Assembly: GCA_001931905.2 (NCBI GenBank)
Contig: MSJI02000853.1
Location: forward strand, 62,001 to 126,000
Reading direction: 5' to 3'
From: Cladosporium sp. IMV 00045
Taxonomy: Eukaryota > Ascomycota > Dothideomycetes > Cladosporiales > Cladosporiaceae
DNA length: 64,000 nucleotides
Positions 42,683-52,750 of this stretch are shown piece after piece; the stretch's first letter is position 1, and every line of letters begins with the position of its first letter. The notes beneath the pieces are model-generated. The model did not search any database and had not been told where the DNA came from. It worked only from the letters and a program-made list of their open reading frames with translations. Made by a program: the position numbers and the translations under genes.

Positions 42683-44777
42683 ATGGCACGGCAGATTGTC
42701 CTGAGACAGCGATCCTGTTCCACAACGGATATCGGCATGGCTCAAGGTTCACCGTCCGACTTGGACTCCTACTATGTTCAGCCTTGCAAGCATCATCCGG
42801 TCGCTCCTCAGTATCCCGATGGGAACGCGACCCAACATCTGCAGAACCTTTCAGAGTTTGTCAAGGCAGTGGCAGAAGGTCTTTCGATACTCACTTTTCC
42901 ACGTCCGGAGCAACCCTACGCGAGTGTGCATGCATTGATGATCAGCTGGGAAGATGATGATCTCGGAACTGAAGCAGATATTCAGCGTCTCCAATGCCTT
43001 TTCGAGACAAAGTACAGATTTTCCACCACTCACTTCAAAATACCTTCCAGCAGGAATCCAGAAATTGACCTCGACCTAGCGATTGCGAAAACAAAGGCAC
43101 TGTATGGGAGAGAAGATGACGGGCTTATCATTCTATACTATGGCGGTCATGGCGAGATCGACAGAACCACGCAACACTCAGTCTGGAAAGCTTGGAAGTT
43201 TCCACCGAAACATGTACATGCAGCCTCCTCGCCCCAAATCGACTGGACCGAGGTTCAAGAAAACGTCTTGAAATCCAGAGGAGATGTACTTTTCATCCTT
43301 GATTGTTGCTATGCCTCTGGTGCTGTGCAGAACTTTGACCAAAAGTATGGCGTCTATCAAAACCAAAAGCGGCAACGAAATTTCTTGCTGGCTTGCGGCA
43401 ACGAAAAGGCTTCCAATCAAAACACATTCACGAAAGCCGTAATTTTACGAGTTGGAACACCTCGACACACCGTCGTGCACAGTGTACTCGCGCCATCACA
43501 GAATCGTGGCAAATAAAGCAATACACCAGTGGACCACAGCGCCAATCCACATAGGCGAACAAAGCATTGTGCTGGCGCCGCTTCCCCTCCCCGAAGTTCC
43601 ATCACCAACCGATCAGCAGCAAGTGGTCTTACGCGAGGAGAGCCTGCTTCAAACGAAGTCCCGATGCAGGATTCTGATATCTGTCACGCTGACCGAATTT
43701 GGCACACAATCCCCCGGGGACGCCTGGGTAGAGTGGTTTAGAGATCATGCTCCGGCGAACATAGCAGCGATCGATTTCCTTGACGTAGTCAGGCCTGTGG
43801 CTGCCCTTTCCAGTAACTCGGACTACCTAATCTTTAGGCTCCCAGTATCGGTCTGGAATGCCATGACACCTAACCCCGCTATCAAGTTCCTATCGATTGT
43901 TTATTCCGACAACGTCTTGTATCACGGTGCTGACGGGTCGCGAGGGAAAGCTGCGGTGGAGACACCGGAGGTTCGCGAGATATCCCAGGGGCGCTTTGGT
44001 CAGCTCTTGAGAAACGACCCACTTGCAAGACACTTGACCTCGTTGCCAAATCCGGTGGACCTTCACCATCAAACAGTTGCATCATCGCATGAATTTGACG
44101 AAGAACCAGACTTCCAGCGGGGAAGAGAGACGCGGGCAAGCGAAAATACACAGCGACTGACAGTAAACACGGAGAATCCTCGCTCTACCAATAACGAGAT
44201 TTCACGTAAGCCCTCAAGCTTCTATGGATTGGGAAAAGTATTCTCGACGGTGTGGTCTGAGCCTGCTGGGGAATCTGACGAACAATCTCGAAGTCCTGTC
44301 CGTCTCCCATTTGTAATACCAGGAAGATACGGCGGAGATGCCATAGCCAGAGTACAAAGGTTTGTAGTCATCAGAGAAGGTCTTTCTTATTGCAACGTCC
44401 TTCCTATCTCAACTCACGGCGAACGAGGCGTAGCGAAGCGGGGATTGGTCAAATCTGAGCATTGCATCATATACACCGACAAATCGGCCGCAACCCAGCC
44501 AGGAGAGCAAAGTATGATGCCGAAGCCAATTCGCATGGATCCAGAATCACCTGTGGGCATCCTACATCCAATGTCTCGGCTTGATCTTGCGAGGGTCATG
44601 ACTCTCGATCACAATCTGAGAGTGTAATCTCTCGGCAAGATCAATGAAGATTCTATGCAAGAGCTCATGCGACAATTCAAGCATGTTTGGCGAAGGCGCA
44701 CGGCTCAGGGCGCTCTTGAAGCTTCTATGAGGAAAGTTGAAGATTACAGCGCCGGACGGGACAAGGAACCGGACTAA
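42683..44777 (+). pseudogene. Caspase-like/DUF6590 fusion gene (disrupted)
   Basis: The N-terminal part has a caspase-hemoglobinase fold: VHALMISWEDDDL, a strand GLIILYYGGHGE with the catalytic-type His, then DVLFILDCCYASGAV with the catalytic-type Cys. A fungal caspase-associated extension follows (VYSRHHRIVANKAIHQWT, RILISVTLTEFG, LIFRLPVSVWNAM). From about 44215 there is a DUF6590 domain: FYGLGKVFSTVWSEPAGE, then RFVVIREGLSYCNVLPI, SEHCIIYTDKS and SRLDLARVMTLDHNLRV. Two lesions are seen. The T-run 43443-43446 has one T too many; removing it joins KAVIYELEHL in frame. A TAA at 44625-44627 interrupts DUF6590, with the same frame continuing (LGKINEDSMQELMRQF) to a stop at 44775-44777. The role would be protease-linked signalling or cell death, by family only. 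The start may be 42683 or 42737. Confidence 0.75.
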
Positions 44778-45297
44778 GAAGAAGATGAAAGCGATGAGTA
44801 AGAACGTAAGGGATTTTGGGAATGGATTGGTAACGAGAGCACAAAGCTCGATCTTCGAACGGTCTTTTAGTGATGTGTCGCCGGATTTCTGGATTTTCAT
44901 TGCACTCGGAGGAAATGCATGCACGCTGCCTTTGGATCACTTCTGGGATGTGGTTTCTCTAGAATCAGCTGATGGCAGAACGGAGACATTACTTAACGTT
45001 GATTTTCGCAAGAAGCCCGTCAATTTCGTACACCATCAGATGTGTCGCCTGGTGGGTTCTTCTTGAATGCAATCCTGCTATATCAAGATCGGACTTAGCT
45101 ATTTTGTGTGAATAGACACATTTACATGCACATGTGGTCAAACCCTCTGTTAACGTCAGGTCCCACTTGATTCCCAGGGACTCGGAAGCGACGTGAAGCT
45201 TAAAACCTTAAATTCCAATTGAACTTCCCGAAGTGTCAAGCAGAGCCTCAAACACGACTTCTACATACACATCTAGACACGTCACGCCCTCGCAACA
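44778..45297. other. Intergenic region
   Basis: 3' flank of the caspase-like gene and promoter of CYC2. No gene seen. Confidence 0.5.
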
Positions 45298-46539
45298 ATG
45301 CGACCCAACATCGCCCACACGCGAACGCTCGCGGCGCGAGCAACTCAACAATGCCAACGAACCGCAACTCGAACGACCACCCGGAGCTTCGTCCAAACCA
45401 CCCGCCTTCGCAACCAACAAATCCCCCACTACGAACCGCCATCCCCCAAAGACAGCAAAGGCAACGACGCACGCCTCAGCCGCTTCTCCAAAATCCTCGG
45501 CGTCTCCATCGGCCTCGTAGTAGCTTTCGGCTACAGCACCTACAAGCACAAGAAAAAGAACGAAAACGGCACAGCAGGAAACGGAAATGAAGTAGGCGAA
45601 GACGGCTTCGTGAAATACCGCCTCGCAGGGCGCGAAGACATCTCCTCCACCTGCTCGATCTTCACCCTCCGCCCCCTCTCCGCAAACAGCAAAGGCATCG
45701 ACTTGAAAACCACCACCACACCCTCAGCCGACCCCTCTTCCGCCCTCACAATCCGCAGCATCCTCTTTAAACAACCCCAACTCCAAATCGCGCGCGCCTA
45801 CACCCTCCTTCCCCCCTCCCCCTCCCAGCCGCCCGAAGAACTCCGCTTCCTGATCCGCCGCGAACGCAACGGCGAAGTCTCCTCCTACCTTCACCGCCTC
45901 CAACCCGGCGCGGAAATCGAGCTGCGCGGTCCGACCGCAGAATACACTCTCCCTCCCGCTACGCGCGCGCGCAAGATAATCTTTCTCGCGGGCGGTACAG
46001 GCATCGCTCCCGCTTTGCAAGCTGCTGAAGCAGCTCAGACGCAAGCGCAGGGCGCGGACGTGCACATCCTCTGGGCGAACAGGCGAAGGGAAGACTGCGA
46101 GGGCGGGAAGAGCGACACGGTGCTGCCGAGCAGTTCGTGGGGCGAGACGGTAGCAGGCTGGTTTAGCCCGTTCAGTACGCCAGCGAAAGACGACTCAGCG
46201 CAAACGACAGCGGTGGAGGGCCGGGCGAAGAGCGATGTCGTGCGTCGGCTTGAGGCGCTGAAACGCGCTGGCGGGGGAAGAGTTGCGGTCGATTACTTCG
46301 TGGACGAGGAGGGGAGTTTCATCCGGCCTGTGGATGCTACGACGCTGGTGAGGGGGGCGTTTTCGCCGGAGAGTGAGGGCGAGGAGGGGAAGGATTTGTT
46401 GTTTGTTTCGGGGCCGGAGGGGTTTGTGAGTGCGTGGGCGGGGAGGAAGGAGTGGGTTGGTGGGATCGAGACGCAGGGGAGGCTGGGTGGGGTGCTTGGG
46501 AAGTTGGATTTGAGGGGGTGGGAGGTCGTTAAGTTGTAG
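45298..46539 (+). CDS. CYC2: Cytochrome c mitochondrial import factor, flavoprotein
   Basis: A single exon, 413 aa. The Arg/Thr/Ala-rich N-terminus (about 35 residues) is a mitochondrial presequence. It is followed by one TM helix at about 65-82 (ILGVSIGLVVAFGYSTY) that would anchor the protein in the inner membrane. The rest is an FAD-binding FR-type/NAD-binding reductase module: RAYTLLPPSP (flavin-binding RxYT), SSYLHRLQPGAEIELRGP, IIFLAGGTGIAPALQAA (nucleotide-binding GGTGIAP) and LLFVSGPEGFVSAWAG near the end. This architecture matches yeast Cyc2, which supports haem attachment to cytochrome c, more closely than ordinary cytochrome b5 reductase. A low-complexity insertion follows WANRR. 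It converges with palC. Confidence 0.85.
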   Translation: MRPNIAHTRTLAARATQQCQRTATRTTTRSFVQTTRLRNQQIPHYEPPSPKDSKGNDARLSRFSKILGVSIGLVVAFGYSTYKHKKKNENGTAGNGNEVGEDGFVKYRLAGREDISSTCSIFTLRPLSANSKGIDLKTTTTPSADPSSALTIRSILFKQPQLQIARAYTLLPPSPSQPPEELRFLIRRERNGEVSSYLHRLQPGAEIELRGPTAEYTLPPATRARKIIFLAGGTGIAPALQAAEAAQTQAQGADVHILWANRRREDCEGGKSDTVLPSSSWGETVAGWFSPFSTPAKDDSAQTTAVEGRAKSDVVRRLEALKRAGGGRVAVDYFVDEEGSFIRPVDATTLVRGAFSPESEGEEGKDLLFVSGPEGFVSAWAGRKEWVGGIETQGRLGGVLGKLDLRGWEVVKL

Positions 46540-46890
46540 ATGTACTGTCAATATTTGTGGATGCATATGAGTGTGTGTAGAGATATGGAGGTATGTATAG
46601 CGTGGCGGGATGCCGACTTGTACTATATTATGTTGATATCTTTTCTCTGTCATTGTCAGATTGATTGCTGAACATATTGTACGGCTTGATTGTGGGAAGT
46701 AAAGAGCCGCGGGTTCAGCAGCTGCAGGTTTTGATATCTTTGCTTTTCTCATATACCTCTACTCCTTTTCAGAATTAGGCAGATCGTGATTCTGATACGT
46801 CAAAAGCCCAAGACGGGCTCTGCAACAGACGAGATAGATAACTCAGATCCAAATCTAGATTCAATACCTTCCACCCCTCCCACATACCTT
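46540..46890. other. Convergent intergenic region
   Basis: 3' flanks of CYC2 and palC. No gene seen. Confidence 0.5.
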
Positions 46891-48372
46891 CTAGTAATAA
46901 CTACTACTCGTCCCACTCCTCCCAACCCCATACTCAGCCGCCGTGCCCGGAAACGCACCCACCGGCTCCGCAGCACCAGGACTCGCATACCCACCAACAG
47001 CAGCACCACCACTCTCACTCCCACTATCCTCCTCGTCCCCACCAAACACCCCCTCAGCCTTCTCAACCGGCGCCCTCAACTGTGCGAGCTCAACCGCATC
47101 AAGCCTCTCCGGCGCCCAAGTGAGGGCAGTCAAACAATCCCTCCCCGTCGGAATTTGCGCCAGCAAAGGTTCAAAGTCCGGTACGATCTGCACGTTCACG
47201 GCGCTATTCTCCCTCTCCCATTTGACGTCTAGCATTTCCACGACACGCGCCTCCTCCAACCGCCCAGCATCGAGTCCCCACTCCGCGCCGCCCTTTTCGA
47301 CGCGTCGATCTTCGCGCCGCTCGGCCCAGCTTTGCTTTAGGCCGCGGAGACCTTTGCGTTCTGACGACGAGGCGGAGGAAGAGGATGGCAAGCCAAGCTC
47401 GCGCTTCGCGGCGTTCAGCCAGGCGAGAGCTTCGCCTGTGTTTCCTGAGAGGTCGGCGTTGATGGCTAGGAAGCGGATTGCTTTCGCTTTGGCGGTGCGG
47501 CGGAGGTCGTTGGCGTAAGTTGTTAGGCCTTCGTCTAATTTGCCGGCGGGGCAGCGGGCGAGTAGACCGTGGGCTTGCGTGGCGTGCTCTGCTGCGGCGA
47601 GGGAGATGCGGGCATAGAGTTGAGCGCGGCCTTTGGGGATGGATGGCGCTTTGTACATCCAGTCTGTGTTGTTGTCGTTGCGGTCGTCGGCGACGGCGGC
47701 GGCGTGGGCGTCGTCTTTGAGGAGGACGACGAGGGTTGCTTCCGCGAAGGCGAGGGAGGCGAGGCCTGTGATTGTTGAGGGTTGGATGTCGGGCGGGGAG
47801 CCTTTGGAGGAGGCGGAGATGGTGGGGAGCGTGAGGATGAAGGTGTGGATGCTGTGGGCTGTGAGGAGGTGTTTCATTGCTGTGGTGATGGTGCTGGTTC
47901 TTTGGTCGGGGGAGAAGACATTGGTGCCGTAGAGTATGCGGAGTTGGGAGCGGGCGAGGAGGGTGTAGGTGTATGCCAGGGAGGAGAGGGTGAAGGCGAC
48001 TTCATGATGTAGGCCGGTGAGTTTGGGGCGTGGTGGTTCTCGGCCTGGGAGGGATGCAGAGAGCGTGGTCCGCCACTCGACTTCTAGAGGTTTGAGGATT
48101 TCTACTTCGACTTCCTCCGTGCCGACGTCGCGGTATCCTGAGGCCGTGTTGAGGGCGAGAAGGTAGGGGATATAGGCATTGGCAGCATCCTGTACGGCGG
48201 GTAGATGTGAAGGTTGGTCACGTGGGGCGAGACGTTTGTGTTTCTTCAGGGCATCTTTGAAGACGCTGCGTTTGGTTGTGGCCAGTAAAGGTAATGAGGG
48301 GTGTGTGGTGCTGGAGAGGAAGTCTGAGAGATTGGTAGAGCTCGTGGTTGGCAAAGCAAAGGGAAATGGCAT
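46891..48372 (-). CDS. palC: pH-response regulator PalC (BRO1 domain)
   Basis: A single exon, 493 aa, the expected length. PalC carries a BRO1 domain and links the plasma-membrane pH sensor PalH to ESCRT-III, leading to PacC activation at alkaline pH. Family blocks are MPFPFALPTTSSTNLSDFL, then FKDALKKHKRL, ILKPLEVEWRTTLSASLPG, LHHEVAFTLSSLAYTYTLLAR, DIQPSTITGLASLAFAEATL and GRAQLYARISLAAAEHA. The C-terminus after about residue 440 is Gly/Ser/Ala-rich and disordered, ending in GTSSSYY. No TM or signal sequence. The upstream region up to the acyl-CoA dehydrogenase is a divergent promoter. Confidence 0.92.
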   Translation of the reverse strand: MPFPFALPTTSSTNLSDFLSSTTHPSLPLLATTKRSVFKDALKKHKRLAPRDQPSHLPAVQDAANAYIPYLLALNTASGYRDVGTEEVEVEILKPLEVEWRTTLSASLPGREPPRPKLTGLHHEVAFTLSSLAYTYTLLARSQLRILYGTNVFSPDQRTSTITTAMKHLLTAHSIHTFILTLPTISASSKGSPPDIQPSTITGLASLAFAEATLVVLLKDDAHAAAVADDRNDNNTDWMYKAPSIPKGRAQLYARISLAAAEHATQAHGLLARCPAGKLDEGLTTYANDLRRTAKAKAIRFLAINADLSGNTGEALAWLNAAKRELGLPSSSSASSSERKGLRGLKQSWAERREDRRVEKGGAEWGLDAGRLEEARVVEMLDVKWERENSAVNVQIVPDFEPLLAQIPTGRDCLTALTWAPERLDAVELAQLRAPVEKAEGVFGGDEEDSGSESGGAAVGGYASPGAAEPVGAFPGTAAEYGVGRSGTSSSYY

Positions 48373-49129
48373 TTTTTTTTGTTCTCTTGTTTTGCTGTTG
48401 ATGAGTACGGGCGGCTGAGGGGTGTTGTTGACGTTGCTGCTGCGAACTGCGGGGCGGACATATGGAGGGCAAAGAAAGCCAATGTGAAGCTGCTGTCCTT
48501 GGCGGGCAGAGGAGGATCCAATTCACTTACGGTGATCTATACAATCTTGTACTATCATGAACAAGGTATTACGTGAAAGATGGTATGCTCTTCTCGATCA
48601 GTACACTTGACCTGAGGTTAACTAGAGGATTGTCCACGGATACTAGAGAAAAGTGTGGTGAAGGCTCATGAGAGTTACGTTTCGACGGATCTGGCGTCCT
48701 TATGCAGATCATTCAGTTTGTCATCCGCGCCATCCGCAATGATACCATGATCAGTCAATTTAAGCTTAATATCAAGGATAAGAAGGTTGTTGGCAACAGC
48801 AGGCAGGCGGGAGGAAACTCGCACGAAAGAACGATGGTGATAGACATCCTCCTCCGAGCAAAAACCGAACTTGAACCTTCGGCTTGCCCCAGATCTCTCC
48901 GCAGCCGAGGCAAAGGAAGGAGCGACAGACTGCTCGGTATAAGCAGAGCATTGGCTGGCTTGTGACGGCTGAAGCGGCGCTCTTCTTGCTCTTGTGATAT
49001 TTATTATTGATTCCTTCCTCTTCCAATATCACCACTCAAAACCCTCTCCCCTTGTCACGCGTCTACCCTGCTTCACCCATAGATACACGCCTCGCCTTTT
49101 GTAGCAACACACCTCTCCCACTATACAAC
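48373..49129. other. Divergent intergenic region, palC/acyl-CoA dehydrogenase
   Basis: Both promoters. No gene seen. A PacC-type GCCARG box was not searched for systematically. Confidence 0.5.
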
Positions 49130-50540
49130 ATGGCGCCACTCGCCCGTACCCTCAGACCGCTCGCAAGAGCTGCCGCTTCTTCCACCACATTACGCTCTTC
49201 AGCAGCTCGCGTGCCTTTTGTACGATCAGCTCCAGTGTAAGCAAGACTTCAATACAGCAACAGCAACGCCCATACTCATCCTCTTTCACAGCTCAAGATG
49301 CCTTTCCACCACCGCCAGGAAGAGCTACGACACAGACAACATCACCACCGAGGGTGAACCCTTCGACCTCTCCGCCATGCTCCCAACTCCTATCACCCAC
49401 TTCAGCGAAGTCGAACAAGCCATGGCCGACACAGTCTCAAAGTTCGCCAACGAAGACATCCTACCCAAGGTCCGCGAGATGGACGAGAAGGAAGAGATGG
49501 ACCCGGCTATTGTCGAGCAAGCCTTCGAGCAAGGTCTCATGGGAATTGAGATTCCTGAGAAGTATGGTGGTGCCGGCATGAACTTCACCGCAGCGATCGT
49601 CGGTATCGAAGAGCTCGCAAAAGTCGATCCTTCTGTCTCAGTCATGGTCGACGTGCACAACACCCTCGTCAACACCGCCATCCTCAAGTACGGCAGCGAG
49701 CAGTCACGCAAGAAGTGGCTTCCCAAACTCGCCACCAACACCGTCGGTTCCTTCTGCTTATCTGAACCCGCTTCCGGCTCCGACGCCTTCGCCCTCAAGA
49801 CCAAAGCCGAAAAGACCGCCGACGGCTACCGCATCAACGGCAGCAAGATGTGGATCACCAACTCGATGGAAGCTGGCTTCTTCATTGTCTTCGCCAACCT
49901 CGCCCCCGAGAAGGGCTACAAGGGCATCACCGCCTTCGTCATGGACAAGGAAACCAAAGGCCTGTCCATCGCCAAGAAGGAGAAGAAACTCGGCATCAAA
50001 GCCTCCTCTACCTGCGTCCTCAACTTTGACGACGTCGAAGTCCCTCGCGAGAACCTTCTAGGCGAGGAAGGCCAGGGCTACAAGTACGCCATCGGCCTGC
50101 TGAACGAAGGCCGCATCGGCATTGCCGCGCAGATGACCGGCCTGGCACTTGGTGCGTTCAGCAACGCCGCCAACTACGTCTGGAACGACCGCAAGCAATT
50201 CGGCTCGCTCGTCGGTGAATTCCAAGGCATGCAATTCCAGCTTGCGCAGGCCTACACCGAGATTAGCGCCGCGCGCGCACTCGTCTACAACGCCGCGCGC
50301 AAGAAGGAGGCCGGCGAGGACTTCGTCAAAGACGCCGCCATGGCTAAGCTGTACGCCAGTCAAGTCGCCGGTAAAGTCAGCGGGCAGGCTATCGAGTGGA
50401 TGGGCGGCATGGGATTTGTGAGGGAGGGCCTGGCGGAGAAGTTCTGGAGGGATTCGAAGATTGGCCAGATCTATGAGGGCACGAGCAATATTCAATTGCA
50501 GACTATCGCGCGTCTTTTGCAGAGGCAGTATACTCAGTAG
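49130..50540 (+). CDS. Mitochondrial short/branched-chain acyl-CoA dehydrogenase
   Basis: Exons 49130..49236 and 49292..50540, 451 aa. The 55-bp intron (GTAAGC...CACAG, phase 2) joins RSAPV to SRCLSTTARKSYD, completing a mitochondrial presequence of about 40 residues. Catalytic and cofactor motifs are complete: GIEIPEKYGGAGMNFTAA, then CLSEPASGSDAFALKTKA, MWITNS, LLNEGRIGIAAQMTGLA, AIEWMGGMGFVREG and IYEGTSNIQLQTIAR. The catalytic Glu is at about 431. This is the FAD enzyme that makes the alpha,beta double bond in matrix fatty-acid or isoleucine/valine catabolism and passes electrons to ETF. The Glu position and sequence resemble ACADSB/ACADS rather than long-chain or isovaleryl enzymes. Exact chain-length preference cannot be read here. 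Confidence 0.9.
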
Positions 50541-51008
50541 ATTGAAAGGGATTAAAACTGGTGTGATAGATTATGTTCAAATGAATTATTATTTCAATTT
50601 ATGTCGTACTTGTGCAAGTCCACTTTCTCACATCTTCTAATAATGATAACAAGAACGCAAGCGAAGCATCTTCACATGCGAGAAACCCCGCAGCGGCGGC
50701 ATCAAGCACTGCCAGCCTTGTGGACCCTTTGCGCGGCTGGACCTCGACGCCAGCTCAGGGCGGCCTGGCGGGCTGACTTGCTTATTATTGCCTGAACCCT
50801 CCACTGCACACCTCACTTACATCTTATCTCGTATACTTGTATTTCTCACTAACCGCCCTCCGCCTGTCTCTGTCTATACAACACCCCACCCTCACCTCCA
50901 ACACCTCCCCCTCTACATCCACCCGGATCAGAGAATTATCACCTTTCCTACTGCCTAACCGAGAAAGAAAGACACACACACATATACCCTCACCCACCCA
51001 CACACACC
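50541..51008. other. Intergenic region
   Basis: Promoter of the CaM kinase gene. The last 180 bases are pyrimidine-rich with CA/CT tracts, a typical fungal leader. No gene seen. Confidence 0.5.
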
Positions 51009-52253
51009 ATGTCGCAGCCCCAAGCGCAGGTCCAGCCCTGCCGCTACAAGACGGGCAAGACGCTGGGAGCCGGCTCCTACTCGGTCGTCAAGGAATGCGT
51101 GCACATCGACACTGGCCGCTACTATGCCGCCAAAGTCATCAACAAGCGCCTTATGGCCGGGCGCGAACACATGGTGCGCAACGAGATCGCCGTGCTGAAG
51201 CGCGTCTCTATGGGTCATCAGAACATCCTCACGCTTGTGGATTACTTCGAGACTATGAACAATCGTGAGTGAGGACTTGGCGTCGCTTCTCCATCCACAT
51301 CTTCATGAGCATATGCCTTACTCACACTCAATCCCACAGTCTACCTCGTCACCGACCTCGCCCTCGGCGGCGAACTCTTCGACCGCATCTGCCGCAAAGG
51401 CAGCTACTTCGAATCCGACGCCGCGGACCTCATCCGCGCCACCCTCTCCGCCGTAGCCTACCTCCACGACCACGGAATCGTACACCGCGACCTGAAACCC
51501 GAAAACCTCCTCTTCCGCACGCCAGAAGACAACGCCGACCTGCTGATCGCCGACTTCGGCCTCAGCCGCATCATGGACGAAGAGCAATTCCACGTGCTCA
51601 CCACAACCTGCGGAACACCAGGCTACATGGCGCCGGAAATCTTCAAAAAATCCGGCCACGGCAAGCCCGTCGACGTCTGGGCCATCGGCGTCATCACCTA
51701 CTTCCTGCTGTGCGGCTACACGCCCTTCGACCGCGACAGCAACCTGGAAGAAATGCAAGCCATCCTCGTCGCCGACTACAGCTTCACGCCGCTCGAGTAC
51801 TGGCGCGGCGTCTCCGTGCAGGCCCGGCAGTTCATCAAGCGCTGCCTGACCATCGACCCGACGGCGCGCATGACGAGCCACGAAGCGCTGTCGCACCCGT
51901 GGATCGCCGGGCCGGAATCCGACAGGGGCGAGGAGGACTTGCTCCCGACTGTCAAGAAGAATTTCAACGCGCGCCGCACCCTGCACAAGGCTATCGATAC
52001 GGTCCGCGCGATTAATCAGTTGCGTTCTGGCGGTTTGGGCATGATGGACGGGGCGAGTTCGACGAATCCGAAGCGCGTGCAGGACGAGGACAAAGATGGC
52101 GACAAGGAGATGCAGGACGCTTCTACGTCCGTGTCGGCTGCGGATGGGAAGGGCCAGAGCGAGGGGCAGATCGCGGAGCAGCAGAGGCGGATCGACGAGA
52201 CGAGTAGGGGGTTGTGGGACGGGGGGATGCAGAAGGCTGGGCAGGCGGCTTGA
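51009..52253 (+). CDS. Calcium/calmodulin-dependent protein kinase I
   Basis: Exons 51009..51264 and 51340..52253, 389 aa. The 75-bp phase-1 intron (GTGAGT...CACAG) joins FETMNN to LYLVTDLALGGELFD. All kinase subdomains are present: glycine loop LGAGSYSVVKE, Lys42 in YAAKVI, catalytic loop HRDLKPEN with Asp136, and DFG Asp157 in IADFGLSRI. The activation loop VLTTTCGTPGYMAPE carries the Thr (about 174-175) that CaM-kinase kinase would phosphorylate. Subdomain IX DVWAIGVITYFLLCGYTPF is also complete. After HPWIAG the segment LLPTVKKNFNARRTLHKAIDTVRAIN is a basic amphipathic autoinhibitory/calmodulin-binding stretch, as in Cmk proteins. The C-terminal tail is acidic and disordered. It corresponds to the CmkB/Cmk1 group of filamentous fungi. 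Confidence 0.92.
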
Positions 52254-52750
52254 TTTGCGCGGTGAGATGGGGTTCTCACTGGAACTTTTCTTTTTATCAG
52301 GGGAATGGGGCGTTTGATGGGGCATTTTGGGCGCATCATTTGGGCGCATCATTTTCTTTTTGTTTCTTTTCCATTGTTATCTAATGATCTATGATCTATA
52401 TATTTCCTACCCGGCCGGCTAGCCAGGCAGTAAGCGAGCAAAACAAGCAAAGCAAAGCAAAGCAAGCCAGCGAGCAAATTCTCTCACATTCAGATTCAGC
52501 ACAAGCCGATTGTTGCGAGGGCAGAAGTCTATCGAGAGGATGATGTGTGTCCACCGAATAATAGATGAAAGAAACGTGAAGCCCAGCAAGGGAAAGACGG
52601 GTAAAATCGAGAAACGCTATCAAAATACCAAAGTAGAGTATGCAATCGACGATTCGAAAGCTGAGGACTACGAGTTTCTAATTCTACGCACGACCGTCCT
52701 GTTTCTCTCCCTTCTCGCAGTTCCCCCATTGCAACAAACAAACAACCTCG
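52254..52750. other. Convergent intergenic region
   Basis: 3' flanks of the kinase and the FN3 coiled-coil gene. It includes a small AAAGC microsatellite at about 52446-52466. No gene seen. Confidence 0.5.

Noticed and set aside
51318..52352. A 344-codon minus-strand open frame.
   Set aside because: It is a shadow of the CaM kinase gene, which has complete kinase motifs on the other strand.
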